Positions 44,169 to 55,035 of a stretch of 64,000 nt of DNA are shown piece after piece (position 1 is the first letter of the stretch; the number at the start of each line of letters is the position of its first letter). A program made the position numbers and the translations under genes. The DNA is taken from positions 1,054,001 to 1,118,000 of the forward strand of contig CM049991.1 of NCBI GenBank assembly GCA_016630955.3, written 5' to 3'. This stretch comes from Didymella arachidicola (taxonomy: Eukaryota > Ascomycota > Dothideomycetes > Pleosporales > Didymellaceae). The notes below the pieces were generated by a model, which was given only the letters and a program-made list of their open reading frames with translations, made no database searches and was not told the origin of the DNA.

Positions 44169-44546
44169 TTTCGATGCCGTACAGTAACGAGAGACGTCTG
44201 CTTTTGAGCGAGGTGCTTGGGTGTATACATTTATTCCAATCAAGTATACCAGCGTGTGTGTAGAAATTTTTCATCATTCAGACTCACTCGGTCGTGTTTC
44301 GAGACTGCAATATAAGATCTCCGCCCGTGCACTGCTTGGTGGAGCCGTCTAGTCCTGGCCAACGTCAGGGCAGCGGCAAGCACCTCCGAGCCGCTGCTCC
44401 GCATCCTCGAACCCCACAACAACCTTGGTCCACCCTGCAACACCGCCCAGGCACCACTCCTTTGCCCTGTTCGGAAGCTACCACGCCGACTCCTTCCGCG
44501 AAGCATGCTATGAACATTCGTTGCGGGCTCAGCGTAGGCCCGAAAG
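44169..44546. other. Intergenic
   Basis: About 380 bp of 3' flank and promoter. Nothing specific recognised. Confidence 0.5.
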
Positions 44547-45841
44547 ATGCGTACACCCTCCGAGCCTCACTATAGCTTCACGATACCCTCGATACACGAT
44601 GACACCAAACTCGATTGTCGCATATACCACCCAGAGATATTTGACTACTCCGCCGGCACTGATCCAGGTTTGAGATGGAGGAAGCGCGGTATCGTCATGG
44701 CGCATCCGTATGCTCCAATGGGTGGGAGCTACGACGATCGAGTCGTGGGCATCGTCGTTGACGAGATGCTAAAGGCCGGCTATATAGTGGGCACATTCAA
44801 CTTTCGGTATGGCCAATATGCTGAGCATGGCCTCATTATGTACTGACAAGTTCTAGTGGTGCCCATGGATCAAAGCACAGGGGTCGTACCTCTTGGTCTG
44901 GGAGACCTGAGCTCGACGAGTACGCCTCGTTCGCCGCATGCTTTATACACTACATGAGCCTCATAAGCCCTTTTCCAGCTTCAGACACAATCTTCACGTC
45001 TGATCAATCACCCGTACGCCCGCCAACGAGTCACGAGAGTGGCTCTTCGCCGAGCGAGTCGCCCCTGGTCATCCTCGGTGGCTACTCGTACGGCTCTCTC
45101 ATATTGAAGCACCTTCCTCCCGTGCTATCGATCGTACAACGCTTTTCGAACCCATTAGCTGGTTCTGCGGTCGATGAAGTTTTGTTGAGAGCGCATAAGC
45201 TCGCGGATCAGAGCAACCTAGAGTGGATCAATTTGGCCCGAGACGCGGAGCGTGAGCGAAGAAGCAGGAAGCATGAGCACAAGATTTCTATGACGATCGG
45301 GGGAGAGGAGACAAGTCCCGGGAAAAGGAGGAGAAGCAGAGAGGTGATGAGAAGTCTCGATATACCTCGCCTGGATTTAGGACATCGTCTGAGGAGTCTC
45401 AGCCATCGCGGTCGCCGAGCTGGGAACTCGACCACATCACTCGAGAAGACCGAAGTGAGACTTGTAATCCCTGAGGTCCGCTACCTTCTCATATCGCCCC
45501 TTACGCCTCCCATATCGACACTTGCGGCACCTGCTCTCGGACAAAAGTTATGGGCTCGATCCTCGGATGCCAACCTGACGAGCATCGGCAAATTTGTGAC
45601 GCTAGCCATCTATGGCGATCAGGACATCTTTGCCTCGGCGAAGAAGACGCGCGATTGGTGCGATCATCTGAAGGCCGAGCACGGAACAAAGTTCTCAAGT
45701 GCTGAGATACTCGGTGCAGGCCACTTCTGGGTCGAGAAGGGCGTGGAGATGCAGCTGCGGGCCGCATTAAGTGGGTGGGCGGCAGGAAACCCCAGCGAGG
45801 ACCCACAACACCTTGATTCTTCGAACCAATTTCGAAGTTGA
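44547..45841 (+). CDS. Alpha/beta-hydrolase
   Basis: Exons 44547-44806 and 44857-45841 (50-nt intron), 414 aa; the join gives GTFNFRGAHGSKHRGRTSWSG. The fold markers are the oxyanion strand RGIVMAHPYAPMGGSYDDRV, the nucleophile elbow ILGGYSYGSL (Ser164), a candidate acid in LAIYGDQDIFAS (Asp) and a candidate base in GAGHFWVEKG (His). The full triad is therefore present. A Lys/Arg/Ser-rich insert (about 190-260) sits between the elbow and the acid, where lid domains usually lie. It resembles COG2945-type serine hydrolases (esterase/dienelactone-hydrolase-like). No signal peptide. Substrate unknown. Confidence 0.85.
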
Positions 45842-46667
45842 TTTCGGTATTTAGACATCTTCTTGCTTTCTTCTCGTTTGCAATTTCGGCAGCATGCTTC
45901 GCTCGATCAGGTTGCGCCACCAATCCAACAATGACTCGGCTCGGTGATTGAACATTAGATCTTTGAAGAAGATCTGCCTCGTGCTGTATACAGCTCATCT
46001 AGATCAACTTATCTCTTCAGGTGTCATGCATCGCAACACATCCCATATTGACAGTCTGCAATGGCGCTGCTTCGGTCATGCAGAGCGTCCCGAGACAGTG
46101 GTCCATGGCGCCCGACACTAGGGTCCTGGCATAACGTATGAGGTCTGATTCAGTTCCCCTACCGGCTCTAGAGTGTACGAAACGTTCCTCGTAAGCGAGC
46201 ACTCCCATGAGAGCACTTATCTGAGAGCTTCCGTGTTGTGGTCTACGAACCCACCAATCAGAAGCACGAATCTCGGAACGTGAGCTAAACATGGTCAGAC
46301 GTCAAAAGTAGAGGCTGCAGTGGCGTTCGTGCTAAGCCATGCTCAAGACTCGCACAAGGAATACGCACAAGGCTCTCGAGTCGCAGCAGACTCGAGCTTG
46401 CCAATCGATATGGGGCGTGATGGCATTGATGTGGTTGCGCTCTTGTCGTCACCTCCTGACAACGAGCCATCACGCAAAAATAAAACATCGACGCCTTGCA
46501 GCGGTAGATACAACTACTTACCGGCAGTCACCGAGATTGCCATACCCCACGCTGTAGATCAGCCTTACCACGGCACCGGTGTACGTCTCAGTCTCAGAGG
46601 GCTGATATCTGCTTCAAACCCCATAGTCTGCAGGTCCACAAGCCGCGCCTCACCTTCCACTCTCTGA
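45842..46667. promoter_or_regulatory. Upstream region of the phosphate transporter gene
   Basis: Contains AACGTG at 46277-46282, the reverse of CACGTT, which is one of the core sequences bound by PHO4/NUC-1-type bHLH factors. It lies about 390 bp upstream of the proposed start. One hexamer is weak evidence. No other feature recognised. Confidence 0.35.
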
Positions 46668-48771
46668 ATGTCATACCCATGGTATCTTTCCATCGAGTTG
46701 GTAATGCTGCGTATCGAGATGTTCCGGGTGTCTATGTAGGATCTCCTACCTCCACTCCGTGACCTACTTACCAGACCAGACCCACATCGCCGACCCAAAT
46801 GAACGACGTCGCATGGCTCTTGCCGAAGTCGACAAGGCACCCTTTGGTTGGTACCATGTTCGACTTGCGGTAGTCACGGGCATTGGGTTCTTCACCGATG
46901 CGTACAGTGTACGTTTAATCGAAAGACGTCGAATCCGCGTCTGACAAAGCCAAAGCTGTTCGCCATCAACCTTGCCGTGATCCTTCTAGGCATCGTGTAC
47001 TGGCAAGATGAATCAAATCGCGGTGTCATGCCGCACAATGCCGATACTGCCATCAAAGTTGCAACCTCGGCAGGTGCGATCTTCGGCCAGTGCATATTCG
47101 GGTACCTTGGAGATCTTCTGGGTCGCAAGCGCATGTATGGTGTCGAACTCATGATCATCATCGCGACAACTCTTGCGCAATCGCTCTGCGGAGAGTCCAG
47201 CACGTTGTCGATCGTTGGCGTACTCATCTTCTACCGTGTAGTAAGGAGGCAATACACTTCGTTCGCTCAAGACCGGATGCTGACTTCGACAAGGTCATGG
47301 GTATTGGCGTAGGAGGCGATTACCCATTGTCTGCTGTCATCACAGCAGAATTCTCAAGCACGCAGTACCGAGGGGGCATCATCGCAGCTGTATTCGCCAT
47401 GCAAGGACTGGGTCAGCTCCCCGCCGCGCTGATGACACTGATTGTAGTTGTTGCATACAAAGATCAGCTCCAGCCTGCAGCATCTATAGCTGCATGTACA
47501 GGACAGTGTGTCAACACGGTTGATAAGATGTGGAGAATCATCATTGCATTTGGAGGTATTCCTGGGTGGTTCGCGCTGTATTACCGTCTGACAATTCCTG
47601 GTAGGTTGTGTCTAGCTTCTCTTCAACACAGTATTGACGAGAATAGAAACACCGCGATATACCTTTGACGTGCTATACGATGTTGAAAAAGCAACGGTCG
47701 ATGTGCGGAAATATCGCTACGGAAAGCAGGACAGCATCCTCAACCCGGTCACGCAAGCACAGATGCGGCGCGAGATGAAGAACTATAAGAAACCGCGAGT
47801 TACGCTTGCAGAGGTGTTTCGATTTTACACCCAGAAGAAGCAGGCTATACGACTATTTGGCTGCGCAATGTCGTGGTTGTACGTCGCTAACGCTCGCACC
47901 TTCGCTATTTCGCCCATCACTGACGCCTCTCAGCTTCCTCGACCTTGCCTTCTACGGACTGGGCTTCTCCTCCGCCTCACTTCTCAGCACGATGGGTTTC
48001 GATAAACGAGACAATCTGTATCTGGATTTACGAAACACAGCAACTGGTCAAATTGTTCTAATCTGGTAAGCTTAATTCCCGTAGACCTCAGTGCGATTAA
48101 CTAACAGGTCAAGTGCTGGGGCGCTCCCTGGGTACTGGCTCACCGTCTTTACAGTCGACAAATTCGGTCGTAAACGCATACAAATCAGTGGCTTCTTCAT
48201 TCTGACCATCATCTTCTGCGTCCTTGGATTCGCGTGGAAGGTGCTGTCTAAAACCCACCTGCTCATCCTCTACGTGCTAGCGCAGTTCTTCTTCAACTTC
48301 GGTCCCAACGCAACAACGTTCATCACGCCCGCCGAAATATTTCCCACACGCGTGCGCAGTACCGGTCACGGCTTCAGCGCTGGAATGGGCAAGCTCGGCG
48401 CAGTGTTTGCGCAAATTTTCTTCGCACCTATGATCAAGCGTGGCGCAACGCACGACAATCCTACGCCCTGGATTCACGGTGTCATGCAGATATTTGCACT
48501 GTTCATGTTCCTGGGTATGTTGACGAGCTTACTTGTACCGGAGAGTAAGAAAGAGAGCCTGGAGCGTTTGGCTGGCGAGGAGGCGGATGTATATGAGGTG
48601 CAGGTTGGTGCCTGGAGGAGCAGGACTGGGCGTGAGGATGTAGAGGCTTCACACCAGACGAGATTTAGTGGGAGTTCGGTGAGTGGGCGAAGTACGGATG
48701 GAATCATTGGTGATGCGGGGGAGAAAGGAAAGTTGTGGCGGTTCAGGCAGACTGAGATACGCGAGCCGTGA
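46668..48771 (+). CDS. PHO84-type inorganic phosphate:H+ symporter (MFS)
   Basis: Secure exons: 46780-46908, 46956-47240, 47294-47600, 47647-47878, 47934-48065 and 48108-48771. Introns are 42-55 nt, several with CTGAC branch points. A first exon 46668-46700 joined by a 79-nt intron gives 593 aa and completes the family's THIADPNERRR motif; if wrong, the ATG at 46813 gives 571 aa. Family marks: VDKAPFGWYHVR, FGYLGDLLGRKRMYGVELMI, GIGVGGDYPLSAVITAEFS, FAMQGLGQLPAALM, IPETPRYTFDV, WFFLDLAFYGLGF, and AEIFPTRVRSTGHGFSAGMG. Twelve membrane helices are expected in the plasma membrane. The protein takes up phosphate with protons. Oddity: the loop that normally reads GFFTDAYDLFAINL is GFFTDAYS-LFAINL here. 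The transcription-factor gene at 50980 is a plausible regulator. Confidence 0.9.
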
Positions 48772-49000
48772 TGTGGGCATTATCATACGAGGTCCAGCTT
48801 TCCTTAACTCATACCTAGCAGCAATATGTTAAATGTTTATCTTCTAGAGCTACTATTGCTTGCTGCGAGCCCTGCATCACACCTTGACCGCATGGCTATG
48901 AGCCTTACAACAGTGCCGTCACTAGGCACGCCTTCCGGCCCCTTCAACACATAGCAAGCGGAGATGCTACTACTTAGCCCCAAGGCCAAAAAAAAGCTGC
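48772..49000. other. Intergenic, 3' of phosphate transporter
   Basis: 3' flank. On the minus strand a T8 run (plus-strand A-run 48988-48995) lies just beyond the T5 run ending RNA copy B and could serve as a second terminator. Confidence 0.4.
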
Positions 49001-49273
49001 AAAAAGAACAGCTTGCCTCGGAGGTAGTACCTTCCGTTCTAAACATCGCTGCTGAAAACCGGTCTCTTGTGTTAAGGGGCACCTATAGGCGCCTGCCTAA
49101 CTTCGTCCGGTGTTGAACAACCAGAGAGACCTTTTATGATTTTATCACGACTGCGGTTCGAACCAGGTGCTCTCAGCAATCACAGCCAATCTTACTTGGA
49201 ACTTGATCGCTAACACCATTGTGTGTTCATCCACAACCGCCAAGACAACCTTTCAGACGACTTGGATTTGATG
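49001..49273 (-). ncRNA. Candidate Pol III-type RNA, copy B (or tRNA-derived SINE)
   Basis: Diverged partner of the element at 35127-35362. On the minus strand: TATATA (49297-49302), CCATCAAATCCA, CTTGGCGGTT with a later GTTCCAAG, a B-box-like GGTTCGAACC (49155-49164), GTCGTGATAAAA, GTTTTCAGCAG, the 3' hairpin (GGAAGG / CCTCC) and a T5 run at 49001-49005. Relative to copy A the closing hairpin pair changes from A-T to G-C on both sides, which favours a conserved RNA structure. The middle part holds an insertion (about 49085-49135) missing from copy A, so this copy is about 270 nt. No anticodon arm or acceptor stem can be formed, so it is not an intact tRNA. Confidence 0.45.
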
Positions 49274-49296
49274 GAGAGAAGGGCAATTTCATACAT

Positions 49297-49415
49297 TATA
49301 TAGGCCGAGATAATGTGAAGGAAGGGTATTTTGGATATCATGAGGCGCGAGCAGATGTGGGAGACGCGTTTGTGCGCTGCTGAAAGCAAGGCGGCTTGCT
49401 TTCACTTGGAATCGA
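49297..49415 (-). promoter_or_regulatory. Putative promoter of RNA copy B
   Basis: TATATA at 49297-49302, with the conserved upstream block (plus strand CTTGCTTTCACTTGG, 49395-49409) about 95 bp away, as in copy A. Confidence 0.45.
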
Positions 49416-50979
49416 TATGGGCGGCAACGACATGTAGAGATTACGCGAGGGGATCATGTTGAGCATCACAACACCGTAAAGTAGAGCATGTTTCGAGTAA
49501 CACCAGTAGGAACTTGAGACTATGGTACTTGGGAGTGGCCGACAAGATCGCGGATACGATTCACTGCGACTATCCAGCAATATCGTAACAGTGGTGCGAG
49601 CAGACGCGTCACCTCCAATACAATCAAATCTCCAAGTTCAGTTATATGGAGACATACAGCAACAACAAGAAAGCAATTTCCACTATGGCGATTCAAACTG
49701 CCCAGCTTCAGACGCCAACGATGGGATCGCAGACAACCAAGGCAATTTGCTTAGAGTAGAGCACTGTACGTGTCAATAGCCATTGCATTGCTCATACGAC
49801 GTGCTATCTCCGTGCCGCCTTCCTCTACATCCAACATTCTCACTTGTCGCTTGCTTCTGCAGCGTCACACGCCACTTTTCTACGCCTGCAATCACCGAAC
49901 GTTGACTGAAGGCTTCTGCAGTGCCTACACTGCATTGAGGAGGACAAGCTTAGCAGTATAGCAGAGAAACTATAGGAGTAACAGCCGCCCGTGTGAACCG
50001 TGAGCGCATGGCGGCAACCAATCGCAACTCATAGTTGCGTCAAGCAACAGTGCACGGAGCAAATTTCACCCGACGTCAGCTCTTGTCCTTGCACAGAGGG
50101 AAACGGCTCAGCCTTTAGATCTGTACCGGAAGAAACTGGATACAGACCTCGTACCTCGACTTGTATGATCGTCCTCAGCTAATGCACGACCTAACTTCGC
50201 CTGCACGCTGCTGTGTCGTTTGGAAACACGGTACACCAAATCACAGTAACCATTCAATTCGCAGCAAGCGATGTACAATCTGTGTATCATGGTCCTTCGT
50301 CAATGTGTGATCAGCAGTCATTGCTGTGTCGCCGCTCTGTGACTCGAGTCCGGTTGCTTGCTTCCACGGAGTGTTGTCCACATCATATCCCCAACTACCG
50401 TCTCCCCCGCAAGCGCCTTTGATGTCTTCGAGAGGGTTTTGCGGAGCTTCTCGAGGCTTGGACGTGCGCTGAGGAAGAACCATAGTCGGCAGCAGTAGCT
50501 GATGTGCGGTATTTGTGTGAGGGCGTGGGGGTGGCGTATGCTAGAGGATCCGAGTACGCTGAAGTGTGGAGAACGAGGCGGGGTCTGGAGGATCTGGAGC
50601 ATGGATGGGGAAAAGCAATAACAGATGCATCACAGATCGATGACGTGTATTGATGCCTTTCAGGGGCAGTGACAGACCAAGGTGGTCTACGGGTCATTTA
50701 TTGAATGCTGACGCAGCGGTCTGGCAAGCGGCCTTACAGTCAAGCTTGCATGTGTATCAGCTACCTATTAGATACTATCCTGCCTGTAGTCGGCGTCCCA
50801 ATGCTACGTTCGAATGAAGCAAACAAATGCAACAAGCAAATGTTAAGCGCTCTAATGTCCTTGCTTCCATCACGGGTGCCAGTAAGTCTGAGCAGGGCTG
50901 GCACCCGGCGCTGGGCTTGCGGTGATTGGTTTAGACCCAGTGATGATGTTGTTGTGTCCAGTTCATCCATTCCTTTCCT
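49416..50979. other. 1.5-kb intergenic region
   Basis: Between RNA copy B and the 3' end of the bHLH gene. Several frames of 60-100 codons overlap on both strands, none with recognisable content. No repeat or tRNA identified. Confidence 0.45.
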
Positions 50980-53092
50980 TCAAGTCTCGTCAACCGCAGC
51001 AGGCGTAGACACTGGCTCCTTCTTCAACTCGATCTCAACGGTGTGCTCCGCTGAGCTTCCACTCGAGCTCACACCAGCTGAGCTACTCCTGCGCAATTCA
51101 GCCAATTGCTTCCTGAGCGCCTCCATCTCTGCGTCTTTCTGCTGTAGCATCTCATCCTTCTTCGACACTTCGCCCTTCAGGTGTTTGATGTATTCGATGG
51201 CGCTTTCCACCTTGGCAGCTTTCGAGTTGCTTGATTGCGCTGCAGTCTCTGGGCTCTTGGCGTCCGGGGTAGCGGTCTGCGAGCCGGGCGGGAGGAGGTC
51301 CTGCATTTCCTGCAAGGCCATATTGATACGGTTCCGGCGGCCTTGTTCAGCAATCTTGTGTGATGTGCGCTTCGACGTAAGATTTGTGGACAGCGACGCT
51401 GGGTACGAGACTCCAGGCACCGTAGTGCCGTCTAGGATGTTCTGGTAGTTCGACTTGGAGGCTAGGAGAAGGGCATGGGTGTTATCCGCGACGCCTGTAG
51501 ATTGTTAGACTTTGTAGATCAGTAAGTTTTCTTATGTAACTTCTTACCACTCTCTCCGGCTGCAAGCATGGGCCTAATACTCGGCGAAATCTTTGGCCTC
51601 AACGCTGGGCTGACCAGACTTGAGGTGACACTTCCTCTCTTCTTGGTATTGCGGGCCTTGGCCTCCAGCCTCTTTCCCGAGGTCAACGAGAAAGCCGGGC
51701 TTGTGGGCGTAGACATAGCATCAAGCATCGGGCTCAGCTTGTTCGACATAGATGCACCTGGGGTGCTCAGCGGGCCCATTTTTGGAGTCTTGCGGGCAGA
51801 CACGCGAGGTGTGTCCTGCTGTTCGCCATCATGGAATGCTGTGTCTATCCTCGACAAAGAGGGCCGTCCCGATTCCAAAGAAGCTTCTGGCAGGGTTAGG
51901 TCGTCCAGCGTGGGAGGCATATCCATCGTAGCATCGAATCGTGGCGAGGGCTGTATACGCATGAGAGAGGCAGGTGTAGCAGGTGTGGCACCTTGACCGT
52001 TTTGAGCCATCAAGGCAGGGGAGTTCTTGACCGACCCAGGAAGCGGAGGAGGGCGCATCTCGGAGAGCATGGGCTCAGGGGAAATCGAGTCGGTCTCTGA
52101 ATGGTCGCGACTTCGTGGAACGTCGAGCCCGTTGTTGCGCGCCTCGTGCATCAGATCACTGACCTCCTTGAGCGGCAGTTGCATCGGGGCTGTAGGCTTC
52201 CGTCTGCCGGGTTTCACAATGGGCGACTGTCGTACGCGGTTCGCGGGGGTTGCTCTGGGTGCGTTTCTCTTCGTTCTCAGACTCCTTCTGTGCTCTGCTG
52301 GCTGCGACATGGCAGGTTCGCCCAGCATGTCCATATCGACATCGATGGGCGAGTGCCCTGTCGAGCTCGCTGATGTCGAGGCCTGGGAGTGCAGCTGCGA
52401 CTGCGCATGTTGGTGGGCCTGTGCGTTGAGGGCCGGCGACGTGAGGGGGCTGAAGTAGGCACCGGGCACTGTGAAGTCAGGTATCTGGAACCGTGCGTCG
52501 TGAGGCGTGACGGCTGGAGAGACCAGTGGGGTAAACGACTGTATCACGGTCAGTGAGGGTCCACAATGGCGAGCGCAAACCAACGTACGGGGTCATCTTT
52601 GCGCAGGTACCTCTGGTCGTAGAGGGCCTGCTGGTCCAGCTGTTGCTGCATGTAGCGGTGCGGATCGCCGTGCATCTCCACGCTGTTGGGCGTGGGAGGG
52701 ACGCCATGGTGCGCGCGGAAGACCTGGTCCTGTGGCTGCGAGAAGACGGGCGTGTTGGCCTGGGTGAAGGGCGACATGCCATAGTCGAAGAAGTTGGCAT
52801 TCACGTTTGGCTGTGGCATGCCGTGGGACCCGATATTTCCCTGCGCCTGCTGCGTGCCGTTTGCGCCGTCTCCCTGATCCTGGGGGATCTGCGGGGCATA
52901 CTGGTGGTCGAGGTGTTGCTGGTCGAGCGCGTCGGCCAAGCTCCCGTTCTGCGGCCCGCCATGGGCGAAGGCGATGTTGTTGAAGTCTGGCAGGTCGAGG
53001 TCATTGAAGTGGTCAAAGTCGATCAGGTTGCCGAAATCGTGGTCCGCCACAGCGTCCATGCCCGCCCACGATTGCGCATTTGCACTGTCCAT
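50980..53092 (-). CDS. nuc-1: NUC-1/PHO4-type bHLH transcription factor
   Basis: Exons 52589-53092, 51548-52538 and 50980-51494, 669 aa. The join before the last exon gives AAGESGVADNTHALLLASKS. The bHLH region at about 538-615 has the basic segment TSKRTSHKIAEQGRRNRIN with His, Glu and Arg at the E-box-contacting places, helix 1 MALQEMQDLLP, a Ser/Pro loop, helix 2 KVESAIEYIKHLK, then a leucine-zipper-like coil (KKDEMLQQKDAEMEALRKQLAEL). The N-terminal half is acidic then Gln/Pro-rich (FGNLIDFDHFNDLDLPDF), suitable for activation. NUC-1 (Neurospora), PalcA (Aspergillus) and Pho4 (yeast) switch on phosphate-acquisition genes through CACGTG/CACGTT when phosphate is low and are held back by a cyclin-CDK. 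It lies 2.2 kb from a PHO84-type transporter gene. Confidence 0.9.
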
Positions 53093-54620
53093 TGCGTTCG
53101 CCGAGCCCCTGCCGGTGGAGGGACAGCAAGTAGGCAAGTGGGAAGAGCCTCGATTTACAAAGCGCGACAAATTTGCTCGGCGTCGCTGGTGGGGCTGCGG
53201 CCGTCTCTGCGTCGGGCGGGATCGCAAGCGAGTGAATACGCTACCACTGGTGGTAAGGCGCTCCTTCGAGCGGCGCAGTGGTCGTCAAGGTTGCTGCTCT
53301 AAGGCTGGTATCGGGGAGTCTGCAGCAACTGTTCGCGCAGACTGAAGAGACCCTGTACCGCCCAAGAAGGCAAGCGGGCTATGCGAACGCGGGCTGACCG
53401 ACTGTGGTGGGCTAGAGAACTGGATATACCCCACGGCATTACTAAGATAACCACCCGCGCTTGAGGGAGACTTGGATGCGCGGGACCAGGGCGAATCGCT
53501 GTCCGTTGCTGGTAAAGGACCGGCCGGCATCATCACCTGCCTACCGGATCGACTCCGAGCATTACTTGCACATGATGCTGGTCCTGTGAGAACTGCATGG
53601 TCTTATTGCAGGTGACAGGTCTGGAAAAAGGCATTGGTTCACAGCTGAGGTCGGCCTGGAATGCACCGGCGCGAGATGGCAGATGGCAGATGGCATGAGC
53701 CTCGGTTTTACGGGAACGCGAGACTGAACACCTCCATTATTTCTGCTGAGCAGTGACCTGCAGCACGCACATGAACCAGTGGCTTTTCGCAGCCCAAGAG
53801 AAACGCAGGAGGGTCCCGCCTAGCTGTCCAATGATGCTGCTGCATGTATCGGGCCGGCTGAAAGGGCACCTGGAGACGATGCCGGGCACGCTGGGACAGC
53901 AGTTCATGCTCCTGGCCTCAGCACGCCTGTGCTTTCCCGGCAATCTGGCGAAGCACGGGCAGTTGCAACGCAGCCTCGTGTTGCGCACAGCAAACAGAAC
54001 AAGGACTGCCTTGGCCTGCTGCGCAATGTCGTGCAGGCGTCAGATTACGTCGCTGCCTTTCAGGTTTCTGCCGTCTTCAATGATTTGTGGAGTGCGAAAT
54101 TGAGGCTACTGCTCTTGCGCACCTTGTTAATCTCGTTTGTCTAGTGCCGTTGGATCCAGCCAAGTGCCTGCCCCTTTGAGAAACGCATGTCCGAGAAACG
54201 AGCAAAGTCAAAACAATGAGCATCTTGGAGGGGCTTGCTGGACATCTGCTTGTTGTGGTGTCTCAACGCACAAGTGGAGAGTTGACGAGACTGAATGCAA
54301 GTAAAGTGAGACAATTGTCGTCTCGTGACTTGTGAGGCACAGCAGCCGCGGAGGGCGTACTGGCCCTGATATGAAGAACCCTAGGAAATCCCTACTGCGC
54401 TGCCAGCAATGTACAGCGACCGTCAAAGTCCGCTTTTCCGTAATTTACACGTTGCTGAAAGTACATAATCCATTCCCATATCGCTCCCGGGACTGCTGCA
54501 CAGTGGGGGGTATTATCACCACGACCAACCAAACTTCAAGGTAAAATGAAACACTGCCGTGAAAGGGCCCCGCATGAACGCCGTTACTCAGACATCACTG
54601 GCTGCATCTTCTCTCGCCGT
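53093..54620. other. 1.5-kb intergenic region
   Basis: Long upstream region of the bHLH gene plus the 3' flank of the G-gamma gene (both minus). A triplicated GCAGATG unit lies near 53675. A 117-codon frame at 53753-54103 (+) has no recognisable content. Nothing else seen. Confidence 0.45.
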
Positions 54621-55035
54621 TCACATTACGATGCAGCAGCCGCTGCTTTGCTGGGGGGCGTAAGGGTCCTCGCGCTTGTCGATCTGAGGGTGGGTTAGCA
54701 ACGAGCAGCACGGTGGTTGAGCGATAGACGCACTGTTCCCCAGCGGGAAGGGACCATCCAGTCCTTGGGCTCCTTGTCTGTGAATGCAATGAGACTGCGG
54801 GCGCGTTAGCGACCAACGTTGTTTACTGTGCCACCAAGGCAGATAGATCGATCGTGGCGACGTACTCCAGGGCGGCCTCGGACACGGGTATCCGGCGACG
54901 GTCGAGATCCTCGCGCAGGCGCTGGTTGAGCTCTGTCAGGCGTCGCAGCTTCAGCTCGGCCATGCTCTGCTTCTTAGACTTGCCATCGCCGCCGGTCCGG
55001 ATCTCGTAAGGCGCAGCAGCCATCATGGCGGGCAT
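54621..55035 (-). CDS. gpgA: Heterotrimeric G-protein gamma subunit
   Basis: Exons 54866-55035, 54734-54794 and 54621-54683, 97 aa. The helix KKQSMAELKLRRLTELNQRL, continued by REDLDRRRIPVSEAALD, is the G-gamma coiled segment that wraps round G-beta. Then KEPKDWMVPSRWGTIDKREDPYA and QQSSGCCIVM. The terminal CIVM is a CaaX box for farnesylation, with the Cys before it available for palmitoylation. Splicing is required: without the GTACGT donor the frame reads through to a TAA at 54823-54825 and loses the CaaX end. G-beta-gamma signals from pheromone and nutrient receptors to the mating MAPK pathway and to development. ATGs at 55023 and 55026 are alternative starts. It is head-to-head with eIF3a. 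Confidence 0.93.

Noticed and set aside
49141..49200. tRNA gene because of GGTTCGAACC
   Set aside because: The stem flanking the loop is poor and no cloverleaf fits; the motif is better explained as the internal B box of the repeated RNA-like element.
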